Notes: a model not told the origin generated them from the sequence alone. DNA of 64,000 bases from Haemaphysalis longicornis (GCA_013339765.2 CM023449.1:223829992-223893991), one strand, 5' to 3'. Shown: positions 10,840 through 21,662, numbered from the stretch's first letter. Numbers and translations are program-made.

Positions 10840-11560
10840 GCCACCGGTTTATGCCGCCCCGAAGCGGGCAGCTTCGGTTTCCAAAGCGGCCGGGCCGGTC
10901 GCTACATTCGACGAGCGGCGCTCGTACCGTAGCAGCCGACCATCCGTCCGTCCATCATCCGCGCGTGAATGAGCAAGCAGCAGCCGACAGCCAGTTGTGT
11001 GCCTAAAAAAAGCAAACACGTCGCCGCGTCGCAGCAGCAGCAGCAGCGGGGCCGCACAAAGGCGCCGACAAGGGCCGCCGCCAGCGTCATTCAGGCGCCG
11101 GCGCCAACGCCTCCACGTGGCCCGCGTCGCTCGCGGCGGGAAGCCGCGCCATTCAAACGCGCGGCGCGCGGGGCGCCACGGGAAGGGGCGCACGCAAACC
11201 GCGCGGGTGGCGCCCCCTCGCGGCCGCCGCCACCCGCTACGTCACGGCCGACGTCACGCGCTCGTCACGACGGCGCCATTGGTCGCGCTCCTGTTGCTAT
11301 GGGACGCGGCGGCGGCGGCGGGCCCTATCGCGGACGCGGCACCGGCCGCGCGGACCAATCGGGCGCCGCCGCCAAGGTTCAGAGACCCCCCTCACGCCGA
11401 GCAGCGTCGTCGCCGGCGGCCCGACAACAGTGGCCCCCGACGCGCTGCAGACGCTTCCCGCGAGTGCGTCGTTTGGTGGAAGCGCTTGCTCTACCATGGC
11501 GGCGGTTGCTGCTCGCTCTGGTGGGGGGGGAACATCGCGACGTTACGTAACGCCACCCCC
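10840..11560. promoter_or_regulatory. CpG-rich island, orphan promoter
   Basis: Dense CpG with two CCAAT-type boxes (ccattgg near 11276 and accaatcgg near 11355), an X-box-like gttgctatgggac near 11291, and an accATGGCGGCGG string near 11497 of the kind common at initiation sites. A CAG run (11030-11045) lies at its left. The 347-codon plus ORF (10997-12040) is Arg/Ala/Pro-rich and I take it as a GC artefact. Direction is undecided, but the ATGGCGGCGG would favour rightward transcription. Confidence 0.5.
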
Positions 11561-13570
11561 ACAACATCTTCCCCCTCCGCCATATATATTTTTTTTTCTT
11601 CTGAGCCTAAGCGTACGCCACCACATCCAGTCGCCACCCGGATACAAGCAGCGGCTCGGCCCCCTCCCTCCTCTCTCGGGAACGATACCATTCACTCTGA
11701 CGGAAAAGACGAAACACTTTTCCACAGGGCTCGGGGGAAACAAGCCCCGTTTCGGCGGATATTGCGAAAGCAGGCCGAACGCTCCTCCTGCGCAGTACGC
11801 GCCGGCAGCCTTGACACGGGTCAGCAAACACCGGTCAGAGCGAATCGCGCTGCTCGTGACCCCCAACCCCGGCGGCCATATCTCCCTCGGGCCGGCTCCC
11901 ATAAACTCGATAGGCGGGTGGCTAACCCGCGCTCAAAATTATTTATTAATTTAATGTTGGAGTTTCTGATTTTTTTTTTTAGTTTGCATACGAATAGGCC
12001 CAAGGCCTGCTTTAGCCTCTCTAATTATATATTTTTTTGACGTTCCAAGGCAGCCAGAAGGAATCTCACACTAATTGAATTGCGACCGGTTACCGAACAG
12101 TGCACTCCTCAATTTGCGCTGTGTTCCAGTCCCCTCCGCTCTCTCTTACTCCCCCGCGCGTAGTAGCGGACCAGCTAAAAACAATAGCAGTAATTAATTA
12201 GAGAGACCGCAGTATTGCATCATCCCTGCACCAGCAGAATGTAACGAGAAATCCACGCAATCAGTCAACGGTCATCTCCTCGAAGAAAGGGTGGAGGAAA
12301 ACCAATATCCGCGCAACTCGGATCGCATGCAGTTTCCGCTGTTTTCAAGCGGGAATAGAATGCGCGCTAAATTCGAGAGCCAGTTATGACTAACGGGCAC
12401 AGTGCGGTGTAGGGAGCCCTACTTCGTTCACAGAGCCTAGTTACGTTTCCCGAGTAACGTAACTGAATACGATGACACCTGCTCTTCTAAAGCGACAGTC
12501 AACAGGCACGTCCTATTTTGTCAACAACATGTTTGCGCGTGTTTTGTATATTTTTTTTATTGGTCACTGACATTTATCATAGTGCCCTGTGAAAGGCGAG
12601 CGAGAGATTTCCTTTTCCTTGACCAGTACGGTTCGCCCGTCCCTTCACTGCCATTGTTGTCTGCCAAACGTATGTCGTACAAGGTCACGAGGGGTTTGCT
12701 GCTGCAGAAGCGTTACTTTGTGAACCAACCAGTGCAGCAAATCGTCTAAATTCTGAAACAGGCTGCATTACTTCCATTGAAACCTGAGGCGAAGAGTGCA
12801 GAATGAATAATTACGAGCCCTGTCATCGTGCCGATAAATATATGGCATACGCTGTCCGCCGAGCCAAGCAAGGGCATATTTTAAGCATTTCCACTTATTT
12901 TCCTCAAATAAGATTAATTTGCGCGTTGTCTACCAACGCTGACGTCCAAATCCAGCGAATAAAGGAATATCGTGATTGCCCTGGCCAGAAAACGCGTAAG
13001 TCGCGAGCGAGAGATACTGTTTACGAAAGGCAATGAAATACTGTGGCTTACACGGGAAGCCACGGGCGACACACGGAGCTTGCGTGTCCATGGATAGTAA
13101 CCTCAAAACTTCACGCACGCTGTACGCCTGCATACAACCATCTTGCACCTGCTCTTGACATCCGAAAGTACGTACAGAGAAGAGGTGTAGAATAGATTAA
13201 AAAAAAAAAAAAAAAACCGATGACTGCCAGCGAAGTACCTTGGTATGCCCCACTGAAAATTTATGCACTTCGAGCTCAATATCCCCCCTGCACCCTTCAA
13301 AGACAAAAAAAATAATAATAATAACCGTCCAGTTTGCCACGATCCCAAACACGGTGTCCAAGGTCCCATGTGCGGACCATACGCCTGCCTGCCTTGGCCT
13401 CACTTTTTTCCATGCGTAAATGATAACACACGGCCTCTTGTTTACACTCTTGGCGGACTACTTGAACCCGCCATTTTTTTTTTTTTTTTCAACAACCAAA
13501 CTTCACCGACCACTACAAGTTATTATTGATCCCTTCTGCGCACATGTTGTTACTATCTTTCTTTTTTTAT
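11561..13570. other. No supportable gene
   Basis: AT-rich sequence with T-runs near 11590, 11970 and 12030 and an A-run at 13198-13216. No element ends or exon-like frames recognised. Confidence 0.5.
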
Positions 13571-13573
13571 ATT

Positions 13574-13597
13574 GGGGTGGGGGGGGGGGGGGGGGGT
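13574..13597. repeat. G homopolymer
   Basis: A nearly pure G tract following attggggtgg. It could form a G-quadruplex and its length is likely approximate in any assembly. Confidence 0.8.
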
Positions 13598-14275
13598 GAT
13601 TTGTTACGCAAGCGCGTTGGCTCGTGTGAATAACAAATCACGAGCGCATAGCGAAGGTTACTTCTGATCGAATGGGTGTCCTGGTGCGTGCTTCGTTCCG
13701 CTCATTTTCCGCTCTACCGTGTTCGAATTTAAGCCCAGCCAACGTCGGGACCAGTCTCGGCAATTCAGCGTCGAAATTCGCTTATATCTGTACGGCGAGC
13801 AGCGAATTCAGCGAACTTGAAGTCGGGGCTTGTGACCGAGTAGTAAGGCACACATCGCCTCTGAAAAACCGCCGGCGCTCGCTTGCTAATTGTCGCAAAG
13901 ATCAAGCGGTAGCAAAATGACCTACATCACCTGCGCCAGAGACCGCAGCATGGACTACGAACAGCAAACGAACACAGGCCGAGAAACCTTAAAACGAAAC
14001 TATACGGTACTTGTTGCTTACTTAGGACACGTGCACCCAAAACCGCAAAACTCGCGAGACGTTGCCACTGCACTATACATGTTGTCGTTGATGTTATTCG
14101 TCGAAACGGACTATAGTGAAACTGCGGTGGTAAAACCCATTCCCTCCGTCCGATATATGCTCCTTGTGTACATGTTGTAAAGATTATCTAGCCTTGAAGG
14201 AAACTTTTACTAAAATCACGCGGCTGGCCACACGTACACAGAAAGGAGGGGCCACAAGCGCATCGTCGTGGTGCC
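13598..14275. other. No supportable gene
   Basis: Short plus-strand ORFs (13672-13920 and 13890-14180) without recognisable motifs. Nothing else seen. Confidence 0.5.
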
Positions 14276-14405
14276 GTGGTACTAGAGTGTACTAGAAGTT
14301 TTAGAGTGGCCCGAGCGGCGGCCTCTCCCATTGCTCCGCCGGGTCGACTTTCGCGCAGAAAATAAAACCGGAATAGCGGCGGCGCTGCTGTCGTCAACAA
14401 CTGAA
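14276..14405 (+). repeat. Dispersed repeat family B, copy 1
   Basis: Inverted relative to a second copy at 17277-17382. Shared blocks include actagagtgtactagaag, ttttagagtggcccg, cgcgcagaaaata and gcggcggcgctg. This copy carries about 11 extra bases (ccggaatagcg) inside. Similarity fades outside the stated limits. The class is unknown. The pair brackets 2.9 kb that includes the Ruka-like SINE at 14497. Confidence 0.7.
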
Positions 14406-14486
14406 CAGCCGGCGCTCCCCGGCACTAGCTCCCAGCCTGCGCGCGGCAATATTTGCGTTGCTCGCTGCGGTGTTTTGCGCTTGCGA

Positions 14487-14496
14487 AGCTGATTTA
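14487..14496. repeat. Target-site duplication, left, of Ruka-like SINE
   Basis: The 10-mer agctgattta recurs exactly at 14695-14704 on the other side of the SINE. Confidence 0.75.
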
Positions 14497-14694
14497 TTTT
14501 GGATTATGAAGTTTAACGCGCCGGCGCTACACAGGCGATGAGGCAAGCGGTACTGGAGGGCTCCGGATTAATTTTAACCACCTGGGGATCTTTAACGTGC
14601 GCCGAAATCTCGAAGACACGGGCGTTTTTCGCTTTTATCATCCATCACAAAAGCGGCCCAGCCGCGGCCGGGAATCGAACCTGCACCTTTGGTC
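14497..14694 (-). mobile_element. Ruka-like tRNA-derived SINE, minus copy
   Basis: Read on the minus strand it starts gaccaaaggtgca, continues with a B box ggttcgattcc (14671-14681), then the block cggcgcacgttaaagatccc, and ends gcgttaaac-tcataatcc plus four A. It aligns along its length with the plus-strand copy at 39195-39381. The body matches my memory of Ruka, the tRNA-derived SINE described from ixodid ticks. A perfect 10-bp duplication (agctgattta) flanks it, so this is a genuine insertion. It lacks the A box, meaning its 5' end was truncated on integration. Confidence 0.8.
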
Positions 14695-14704
14695 AGCTGA
14701 TTTA
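14695..14704. repeat. Target-site duplication, right, of Ruka-like SINE
   Basis: Second copy of agctgattta (see 14487). Confidence 0.75.
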
Positions 14705-14792
14705 GAAAGTAGACGCAGAAACGTTATGACTCCGCTTGAACGATACTTTCTCATTTTTTATGCATTTTCTGAAAACGCTAATTGTTGATATA

Positions 14793-15475
14793 CAGTCCCC
14801 TCTCGTTAACTCAAAGTCGTAAAATTAACTGAAAATTTTGAGATAAGTGCAGAGTTTCAAGTTAAGTCAAATGCAGAAAATTTGTAGCCAGGTCCCTGAA
14901 ATAACAGCTAGTGGCGCTAACAAAAGCACTATTGCACAGGGGAGATTTCGTAATGAAGGCAAAATAATTTGCAGGAAAAAAAAAACTTTTATTATTGCAG
15001 AAGAAAGAACTGTGTAGCGCTCGGCTGTTTCGCGTTCGCATCTGCACCCCAGAAAAGCGTACCCGAGCTTCTCAATGCATCGCATGAATTGGTGTTCGCC
15101 ACCGCTACATTTCACCTTGTTACAAAGCAGACACAGCATGTATGTTGTTTCTGCCGTTGCACGCATGCACTTCTGGAGGCTCCTCCTCGTCCGCATGATC
15201 AGCTGCGTCGTCCACAGCAATGATGTACGCGCCAGACAGCATTCCGCTAACGGGGACGCGTAGTCCCGCGTAAACTTGCACTTGATCATTCGAACGGGGA
15301 CCTTATCAGCTGCCTGCAGCGGACTTTGCCTTTTATCCTCTCTGCCAGTATTTCGAGACATCCGTGGTCCTCCGAAAAAACGTTTCGAGATAAAGAGGGC
15401 AAATGCTTAGCGCCTATGGGAGGTAAACACACTGTGAGAAAAAGTTTCGAGAAAATATTTTGAGATTTTGAGACA
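14793..15475. mobile_element. Possible Tigger-like DNA transposon relic
   Basis: The left part begins acagtcccctctcgttaact after a TA and repeats 'ttaact' and 'tttcgag'-type motifs. The right part (15355-15475) repeats tttcgagata and ttttgagat in the same style, which is common just inside Tigger/pogo ends. The middle of the minus strand has an acidic Asp/Glu-rich stretch near 15160-15210, as many Tigger transposases have near the C-terminus, but the frame is broken. A clean right terminus was not found. Confidence 0.35.
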
Positions 15476-16221
15476 GGCACCAGGAATGTTTTTCCCTTCC
15501 CTTTCTTGACTCTGCGCATGAAGCAAAAGCGGTGGCGCACATTCTATATAGGCTGCAAAAAGTTGTTTTTTTACGGTCCTCATTTGGAACGAAAATAACC
15601 AAGAGCCGTCTTCCTGGGCTACCCCTGCCGTTGATGTCTTGTACTGTGTCGGTTAGTGGGCCTTCTTATGTTATTAACCTGCTATGGTCGCATATTGAGG
15701 CACTTGGTGTAAGGAGTGTGGTACTGAAAAACGAAGTTACCAAAGTCTGAATCACCAACTCCTGCATGCCCAGATGGCAAGATGCCGCTGTGTTTACTAC
15801 CTCTTGAATTTTGGGCGGGGGGGGGAGGGGGGGGGGGGGGGAGAGGAGAAAAGGGGGGAAAGGGGGAGGGGAGGGGGGGCTTCGAATTTTTCCGGTGCAT
15901 TTTTGAAAGTTTATTAGCGATCTCTAGACGTTTTTACCAGTTGCTTCAGCAACAAGGAGCTCCACCATGACAGCGTTATGGATGTGCCGCAGCCCTTATT
16001 CACAGCAAACACCTTAACGGCGTTGGTTGCGACCAGCACGTGAGACCTTGACAGCAGATTTGGTTGGGTTCTGTATACATTGTGGCACGGATTCATTTCT
16101 ATATAAAATGTTTAATCAAGTTCCGTGATTACATGCGAAGGTGGGAGCAACACCTTAAACTTAGCCGTCGCTAATGATCGAGGGCGAGTTATGAAAATGC
16201 GTGGGGCAAAAATGTCAATTT
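15476..16221. other. No gene; G-rich tract inside
   Basis: Contains a G/GA-rich tract at 15813-15880 that is purine-only for more than 60 bp and can form G-quadruplex or triplex structures. Flanking ORFs are artefacts of this tract. Otherwise featureless. Confidence 0.6.
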
Positions 16222-16410
16222 AAACCTCCATGTTAGCGTTATTCCTAAACCTTTACCTGTGTAGACTATGTGCATGATTTCCCGCGTTACATTTCATTTT
16301 CTGGGCTATCGAAAATGAAAACAAAATGTGTATTTTGTTCCAGTTCCGTTTATTTGAACCTCCATGTTAGCGTTCTTGAACCTTTACCTCTATAGTAGAC
16401 GTGGTATATT
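16222..16410. repeat. Partial tandem duplication
   Basis: The phrase aacctccatgttagcgtt followed by aaacctttacct recurs about 135 bp later as aacctccatgttagcgtt and gaacctttacct. The two units are imperfect. This is probably a local duplication within an older repeat. Confidence 0.7.
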
Positions 16411-17276
16411 TCATTGTTGTCGCGGTCAATATATTTTCTGATCTATGTTTTGCATTTGCTTTATGTACGTGTAATTGTACCATCAGCATACTTGTGAATT
16501 AAATTTGTGTTAATTTGATTCAACTCCTTTTTTGACCTAATCAGGTGAAAGGTGGTGCGATTAATAGAGCGTTGCGGGAATAGTTATATGAAAGACGGTC
16601 ATTGGGACAACTGAGCTAACCGCTGGGCTAACCCCTTTTTAGTTAAAAGGATGCCTCGCTGGCGCGCGTCATTTTCTGATCGGCCACCACGGTGACCCGT
16701 AATTATCCCAAGCGGGCCACTGCTTAAATACTGCTATAATAACAACTCACGCAATAAAAAACAAGCGCAGCTTATGATATTAACCCACATAACTGCAGTC
16801 CGAGCGTAAATTGCAAGACAATAAATAAAAAATTTATCTGAGAAGCTATCATCCCAGTCCTCATATATATTTTTTCATGCCATTTGCGTCGACCAACGTT
16901 AACGCTGCACAATAAGGACACAATCATAAAGCAATCATGAACTGGATCATACCAGGCAATTTCACGCAAAATACTTTTATTGAGAAATTGAAAACACGAA
17001 AATGTCGCTGCAATTACTTTATTTACAATCCGCTACGAATGCTGCAAAGGAAAATCCGTAACTTTCCTTGTTGTTGTCGAGCGGGAAAGGCAAAACTAAC
17101 GCAAAATGAGCTGCAGCGTTGGTTTTTCATTTCGTTACCCACAGTCCACTGTACCTACAGTATATTTAAGCAATTGGACGACCCGCAGAAGAAATTACAA
17201 GCGCTCCGCGCGTAAAGCTGCAGCGTTTCCTGGCACGCGCGCGGCCGTGCGCGCGGCCGGCCGCCGCTTTCGCTTT
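16411..17276. other. No supportable gene
   Basis: AT-rich. A reverse-strand tRNA-like string (ggttagctcagttg) lies near 16610-16640 and may be a decayed SINE head, but the B box is missing. A GC palindrome-rich patch (gcgcgcggccg) lies near 17236-17262. Confidence 0.45.
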
Positions 17277-17382
17277 CAGTTGTCGTTGACTACAGCGCCG
17301 CCGCTATTTTCTGCGCGAAACGAGCACCTCTCCGGGCGGCCGGTCGGGCCACTCTAAAACTTCTAGTACACTCTAGTGGTAC
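17277..17382 (-). repeat. Dispersed repeat family B, copy 2
   Basis: Reverse complement of the copy at 14276-14405. It lacks the 11-bp insert present there, which shows that the shorter form exists. No terminal repeats or flanking duplication were recognised. Confidence 0.7.
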
Positions 17383-17704
17383 CATGCGCCGGAAACGGGC
17401 GGGCATGTCATCACTCCGGGTTTCCTGTGCTACGTGTATGGTTTTGTGTCTGTCGAACAAACCCATACGCGTAGCAACAAAGCAAATCCAAAAACTTCTC
17501 GCAATCCCCACTGGCTGAGAAGCCAAGGAGCTGTCTTTAAAATTCCCACGGACTGCGACCGCGGGCATGTGCCAGCCTGGCGAAGCAGGGGGAGGGGGGA
17601 TGCGGGCCCGCGACGTCCCGAAGTTAGGCCTAATGCCCCGCTTTGGGGTTTCACATCGTCAACCGGTGCCTGCAGCTTGGCGCACAATTTCCGTTGTTTG
17701 CGCG

Positions 17705-17930
17705 TCCTTAAATCGGCGTTAAGGTTGGTTAATTGCCTAACGTTAATCCTAAAAGCAAGCCTAACAAGGGGGGATTGGCCAAGGCTCTAAGTCATTGCGT
17801 TGGGGACGGTGGGGGGGATAGGAAAATACGCCAAAGGAAAAAAAGTGGAGGAAAAAGCCAGGAAAAACCTAACGTTAAGCCTGAACATTGGCCTAACAAG
17901 GGGAATCGGCCGAGGCTATTAGAATATTAA
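17705..17930. repeat. Imperfect tandem repeat, about 130-bp unit
   Basis: Two units each contain cctaacgttaa, then gcctaacaagggg and ggccgaggct or ggccaaggct. The intervening sequence is A/G-rich. Confidence 0.65.
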
Positions 17931-18037
17931 CCAATAGAAAAAATAAAAGACGCGAAGGAAAAGGGTGCAGGTGAAAGGGTGACTATTGAAAGGCCGAAAC
18001 ATGACCGGTCAGCGACTTCAATGCCTCGTCGTTTTTT

Positions 18038-18185
18038 TTTTGTATCTTTTTTTTTTTTTTTTTGGTTCCTTCGGGCGACGGACGGACGCATGAATGGAAG
18101 GATGGAAGGAAAGGTATTCACTTTTCGAGGGCCATGACGGACGGACGGACGGACGGACGCACGCACGCACGCACGCACACACGCA
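18038..18185. repeat. T-runs and GGAC/GCAC microsatellite
   Basis: T-runs at 18032-18063 are followed by tetranucleotide runs: (GGAC)n at 18138-18157 and (GCAC)n at 18158-18182, with further cagacaga at the end. This is simple sequence with no coding potential. Confidence 0.85.
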
Positions 18186-18422
18186 GACAGACATCTAAAT
18201 TATTCAAAGGGGAAATTGCCATTGCTTAAAAATTAACACGAGCGTGAATAATCTACGAAGTAGCAAGAACCAAATTGTATTCGTGGCCACGAGTAGAACA
18301 GGAAAGCGTTATTCCAACGTGCACCTTTGAAACTGCCAATGTTTTCAACTTGAATGAGCCCCGGTACGTATCGGAGTAAAAGACTGCACGTACAACGAGT
18401 GAGGAGGTGTGACAGAAAAACA

Positions 18423-18747
18423 AGGTGACGGCACTTGGCTACGTCAAACACGCGTTTGTATGACGTCTGTCTAACTATCGCCTCTCTTTGCTTTCTCTTC
18501 GGTATGTCTCGCCGAGGTTGGGGCCCTCGGGAACACTGAAAATTCTCGTAACCCTTTTCCTTTTTTCTTTTACAATGTTCGGACTGCTGGCAAAACAGGC
18601 GCGCTGCGAGCTATACAGGCGTATAATATAGATGACCGAGACGTCGAACGACGTCACGGCTTAGAAATATTACGACAGTTGTCACAGTGGCGTTCAACCT
18701 GGCGTTATACTTCTTGCTGTCACGCAACTACAACGTCAGTTCAGGCG
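18423..18747. repeat. Dispersed repeat family A, copy 2
   Basis: Nearly identical to 232-552 in the same orientation. The main differences are single bases and a length change just after gcctctct, which breaks the minus-strand frame that is open in copy 1. The small divergence implies recent duplication or transposition, or gene conversion. Confidence 0.75.
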
Positions 18748-18870
18748 GGGGGGCAGACCAGGGAAGCACGAAAGGAGGAAAAAGTAAAGAAGACAAGAAG
18801 CCAGGTCAAGCAATTTACACAAAGTGAATAAAAACGCAAACTTCGAGCTGTCGTACTACTAAAAAAAAAC

Positions 18871-19143
18871 ATGCTTGAAGGCAGCTACGGCCCGGCAACT
18901 GGGCAGCAAAAAACAATGCACGTGGTCACCAGTAAAAGACGCAACTGCATCCCCCTGCTAGATCACGCAGAGTTCCGGCAGAAGGCAAGCGATGAGCTTG
19001 CCGGCGAGATTCTCGAAACTTATTTTATCAGGCAAGCGTGGGAAAACTGCATCAGTGCTCCGACCATGTCGCTTTCGGAAAAAGAATTAGCCTTTTTACG
19101 AATTCGACGTACAATTACATGGCTCTCAGTTTTTGTACATTAG
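18871..19143 (+). CDS. Unidentified 90-codon ORF
   Basis: Open from ATG to stop with a composition that looks coding rather than simple: MLEGSYGPATGQ, then SDELAGEILETYFIRQAWEN, then SLSEKELAFLRIRR. It is preceded by a run of A (18861-18869) and begins about 120 bp after repeat family A ends. There is no nearby splice site of note and no recognised domain. It may be a relic of a transposon-encoded protein or an exon fragment. I infer no function. Confidence 0.3.
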   Translation: MLEGSYGPATGQQKTMHVVTSKRRNCIPLLDHAEFRQKASDELAGEILETYFIRQAWENCISAPTMSLSEKELAFLRIRRTITWLSVFVH

Positions 19144-19159
19144 CAACGTCATTTTTTTA

Positions 19160-19440
19160 AGGGGGCGAAGCCCCTTAGAAGCTCGGGCTGTCGGCGTCTC
19201 CTGTCGTCGTCGTCGTCGTTTCATGTAGTCACGGTACTAAAACACCGGGACACTCGTTTTTCTAAGCCTCGCGCTAGATGCTTCGTGCTTGAAAGACACG
19301 AGACCTTTACAACAAACCTGTATACCTCTACCCCCCAGAGGTTTCATCTCCGTGGGCAAAAACGCCGAGGCGCCAAGAATACACTTATACACTGCATGCT
19401 TCGCCCCTCCCCAGGTTTCACGTTCGTGGATATGTTTGGC
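19160..19440. repeat. Tick-type dispersed repeat with GTC run
   Basis: Begins with agggggcgaagcccctta and contains a (GTC)n tract near 19200-19218. I recall this combination as a frequent tick repeat, but there is no second copy in the window to prove dispersal. Its ORFs are broken. Confidence 0.4.
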
Positions 19441-19797
19441 TATCTGAGCTTGACACTACCCATTTTTTTTTTAATAAACACTAGTTGGAAGTTCGGTACT
19501 GTGTTGATGTACGTGTTTCGTCCTCATTTTCTTGCGCCTTAGCAAGCATGACATTGTGCTCCACACAACTTTCCTGTTGTTTTGTTCATCCCCCCCCCCC
19601 CCTGAAGTTGTGAAATGTCTGATCTTCGCGGTGATGAGAGCATACATCGAAGCCGCATGCTGCTGGTGCGTACCTTATCCGTCTCCACGAAAAGAAATGA
19701 TCGGCAGCCACTAGTTCACGCACGCAAAGCTATATTCGTCTTTTAAAACCCCCGCGGGGAATCGAGAATTGGGGGGGGGGGGGGAGGAATACGCGGC

Positions 19798-19866
19798 TTT
19801 TCTTCTTCTTCTTCTTCTTCTATTATTATTATTATTATTATTACAATAACGATTATAATAATAATA
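19798..19866. repeat. TTC/TAT microsatellite
   Basis: (TTC)n followed by (TAT)n and (AAT)n, with a preceding G-run at 19770-19782. It adjoins the 3' end of the LINE fragment at 19901. Confidence 0.85.
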
Positions 19867-19900
19867 AAGAGGACTAAACAAGGGCGCTGACGACAACACA

Positions 19901-20190
19901 GGTGGTGGTGGTTTATTAAGAAGGCAGGGAAGAGAAAAGAACGGGTTATTGTGAAACTCAACGGGGAGTTCACCCTTATACAACCCAGTCCAGGGAAGGG
20001 AAGGATAGGAAGAGAGAAAGATGAGGGAAGAAGGAGGTGCGGGGGGGATAGCCTCGATGGCTACAGGCCCGATGGCTACAAAGGCTCGATATCTACAAAC
20101 GACGCACAAGTCCTGTAACAACCAGGAAGTTGAGGAGGTGTTGGAAAACCTCCCGTCGGAAGGCGTCCGGGTAGAAGTCGCAGCTCCCCC
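19901..20190 (-). mobile_element. LINE 3' fragment, minus strand
   Basis: On the minus strand an open C-terminus reads YPDAFRREVFQHLLNFLVV then TGLVRRL and a stop (near 20093), followed by a UTR that ends ttaataaaccaccaccacc. The same protein end and UTR occur in the opposite orientation at 31858-32166, so this is one family. The motif resembles the very C-terminus of I/R1-type ORF2 proteins, compare LTFLRSSGLSAIL at 55906. The element is heavily 5'-truncated. Confidence 0.7.
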
Positions 20191-20795
20191 TCCGCCTCCG
20201 CCGGCGTATAAATGCATGCATGACGTCATCGCCTTTGCCGTACCTGGTGGGTTTCCAGGAACGGAAGCAATACACGCGCGTGGCGTGCTGCTCGTGTTTC
20301 TTCCGCGCGACCGACCGACCGACCGCGTGCGCGTGATGGTGATCAAGTGACCGGCTGAGCACATGACATATCCCGTCACGAGGAGAAATCTCCGCCGTCG
20401 CCGCCGCCACCGCAAGTCTATGCCACATTCACGAGACTCGTGCAACCGTGATACCTATGCTTCCCGTCCAACTTAGCGGCTCTCGAGGCGTTCCGGAAAC
20501 TTTCGGCCGAGCTTCCACTCTGTATCACGTGGGTGATGTACCGATAGTTTGAGCAAACGAATAACGCATCGCCATGCTGTGCAGGCATCTACGAACTTGC
20601 CCGTTAAAAGTGCAATAAGATGTGCAAAACATTGTATCAATTTCTCAGCCCATTTATGTTCGCTACAGGAAGGGGGTATCCCCACACGACATAGGAGGTC
20701 TCCGCCGTGTACTCAGCAAGGGGGGTCAAATCCTATTATAATGAAGGTGTTCGGTTTTTTTCCTGGAGACGTTCCTAATATGGTTGCAATTATCC
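20191..20795. other. No supportable gene
   Basis: Contains short (GACC)n near 20308-20325 and ordinary sequence. No exon-like frame. Confidence 0.5.
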
Positions 20796-21208
20796 GGGAC
20801 TCACCATTACAATCCTATGGGACTTCCGACTTCACGACCCACGGGCTTGAAAACCATTGTGCAATAATACCAAACGATTTACACATACATAGAGATGTGC
20901 ACAAGGGCCTAGTTTGCTTCTTTTAGAAATATGTCACTCCTGTACCGAAATAAAGAAATAATAAATCTCGCCCACGGTACACCTCTAGCGCCATCTAATT
21001 AAACCTAGATAAACTGAAATGCAATTCTTGATTATTTTTTTACTTCAGTACGGAGGAGACATATTTCTAAAAGAAGCAAACTAGGCCCTTGTGCACATCT
21101 CTGTGTATTTGTAAAACTTCTCGTATTAGTGCACAATGGTTGTTTTTTTAAAGGCCGCGGGCCACGATTTAATAAGTCCCATAGCAATGTGATCAGGGGA
21201 GTGCCCCT
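20796..21208. repeat. Long fold-back inverted repeat
   Basis: Arms of about 165-180 bp (20796-20962 and 21030-21208) surround a spacer of about 67 bp. A 45-bp core is identical between arms (20891-20935 and the complement of 21058-21102; it contains acaagggcctagtttgcttc). The outer parts, such as attgtgca and tatgggact, match less well. This is a fold-back transposon, a TIR-only MITE, or an inverted duplication. RNA from either strand would form long dsRNA. Confidence 0.8.
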
Positions 21209-21450
21209 TAAATTAGGGTTCGTGAATCGTGGAGAAGAAACACAGCTTCGTTCAATTTGAAACGACTAGCCCTTGGTAACTCACCTGCAGCTCCTTCGCA
21301 GAAACCGCAGACGCGTTTCTAACCGAAAAGGAAGCGCAAGAAATCTCGAAAAACTTTCAAGAATCGCGCTAAAGTGACGTTTTATGGGCAGAACGGACGT
21401 AATATAGGCCGAATTAAGCGGACTTTAGCATTCAAGTGGAACAATCAAAC
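21209..21450. other. No supportable gene
   Basis: Spacer with no recognised motif. Confidence 0.5.
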
Positions 21451-21662
21451 GGACGTCATCAGTCACGTTTCTTAAATGGCGGTGGCTTAGGACGACGGCC
21501 GCCAACCGCACAAATCTGATTTTGTGACATCATTAAGACGTCGCCCTGAAGCGGCTGGAGTGTGGCCACTGGTTCATCTCTTCTATTACCTCGATTATTT
21601 GCTCGAAGTCGGCGGCAAAATTGACATCGCTGTGATCGGGACGAAGAAGCCTTTTTAATGAG
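21451..21662 (+). repeat. Dispersed repeat family C, copy 1
   Basis: Aligns in the same orientation with 34161-34372. Matching blocks are gacgtc-agtca, ggccgccaa-cgcacaaa, gtgac-tca, atttgctcgaag and atcgggac, followed by ttaatgag or taataaac. Divergence is clearly higher than in family A, so these are old copies. The class is unknown and it could be a SINE or MITE. Confidence 0.6.

Noticed and set aside
10997..12040. 347-codon plus ORF
   Set aside because: Runs from a GC-rich island into AT-rich sequence with an abrupt change in amino-acid composition and no motif.
16605..16645. Reverse-strand tRNA A-box-like string
   Set aside because: No B box within 30-60 bp and no SINE body, so not called as an RNA gene.
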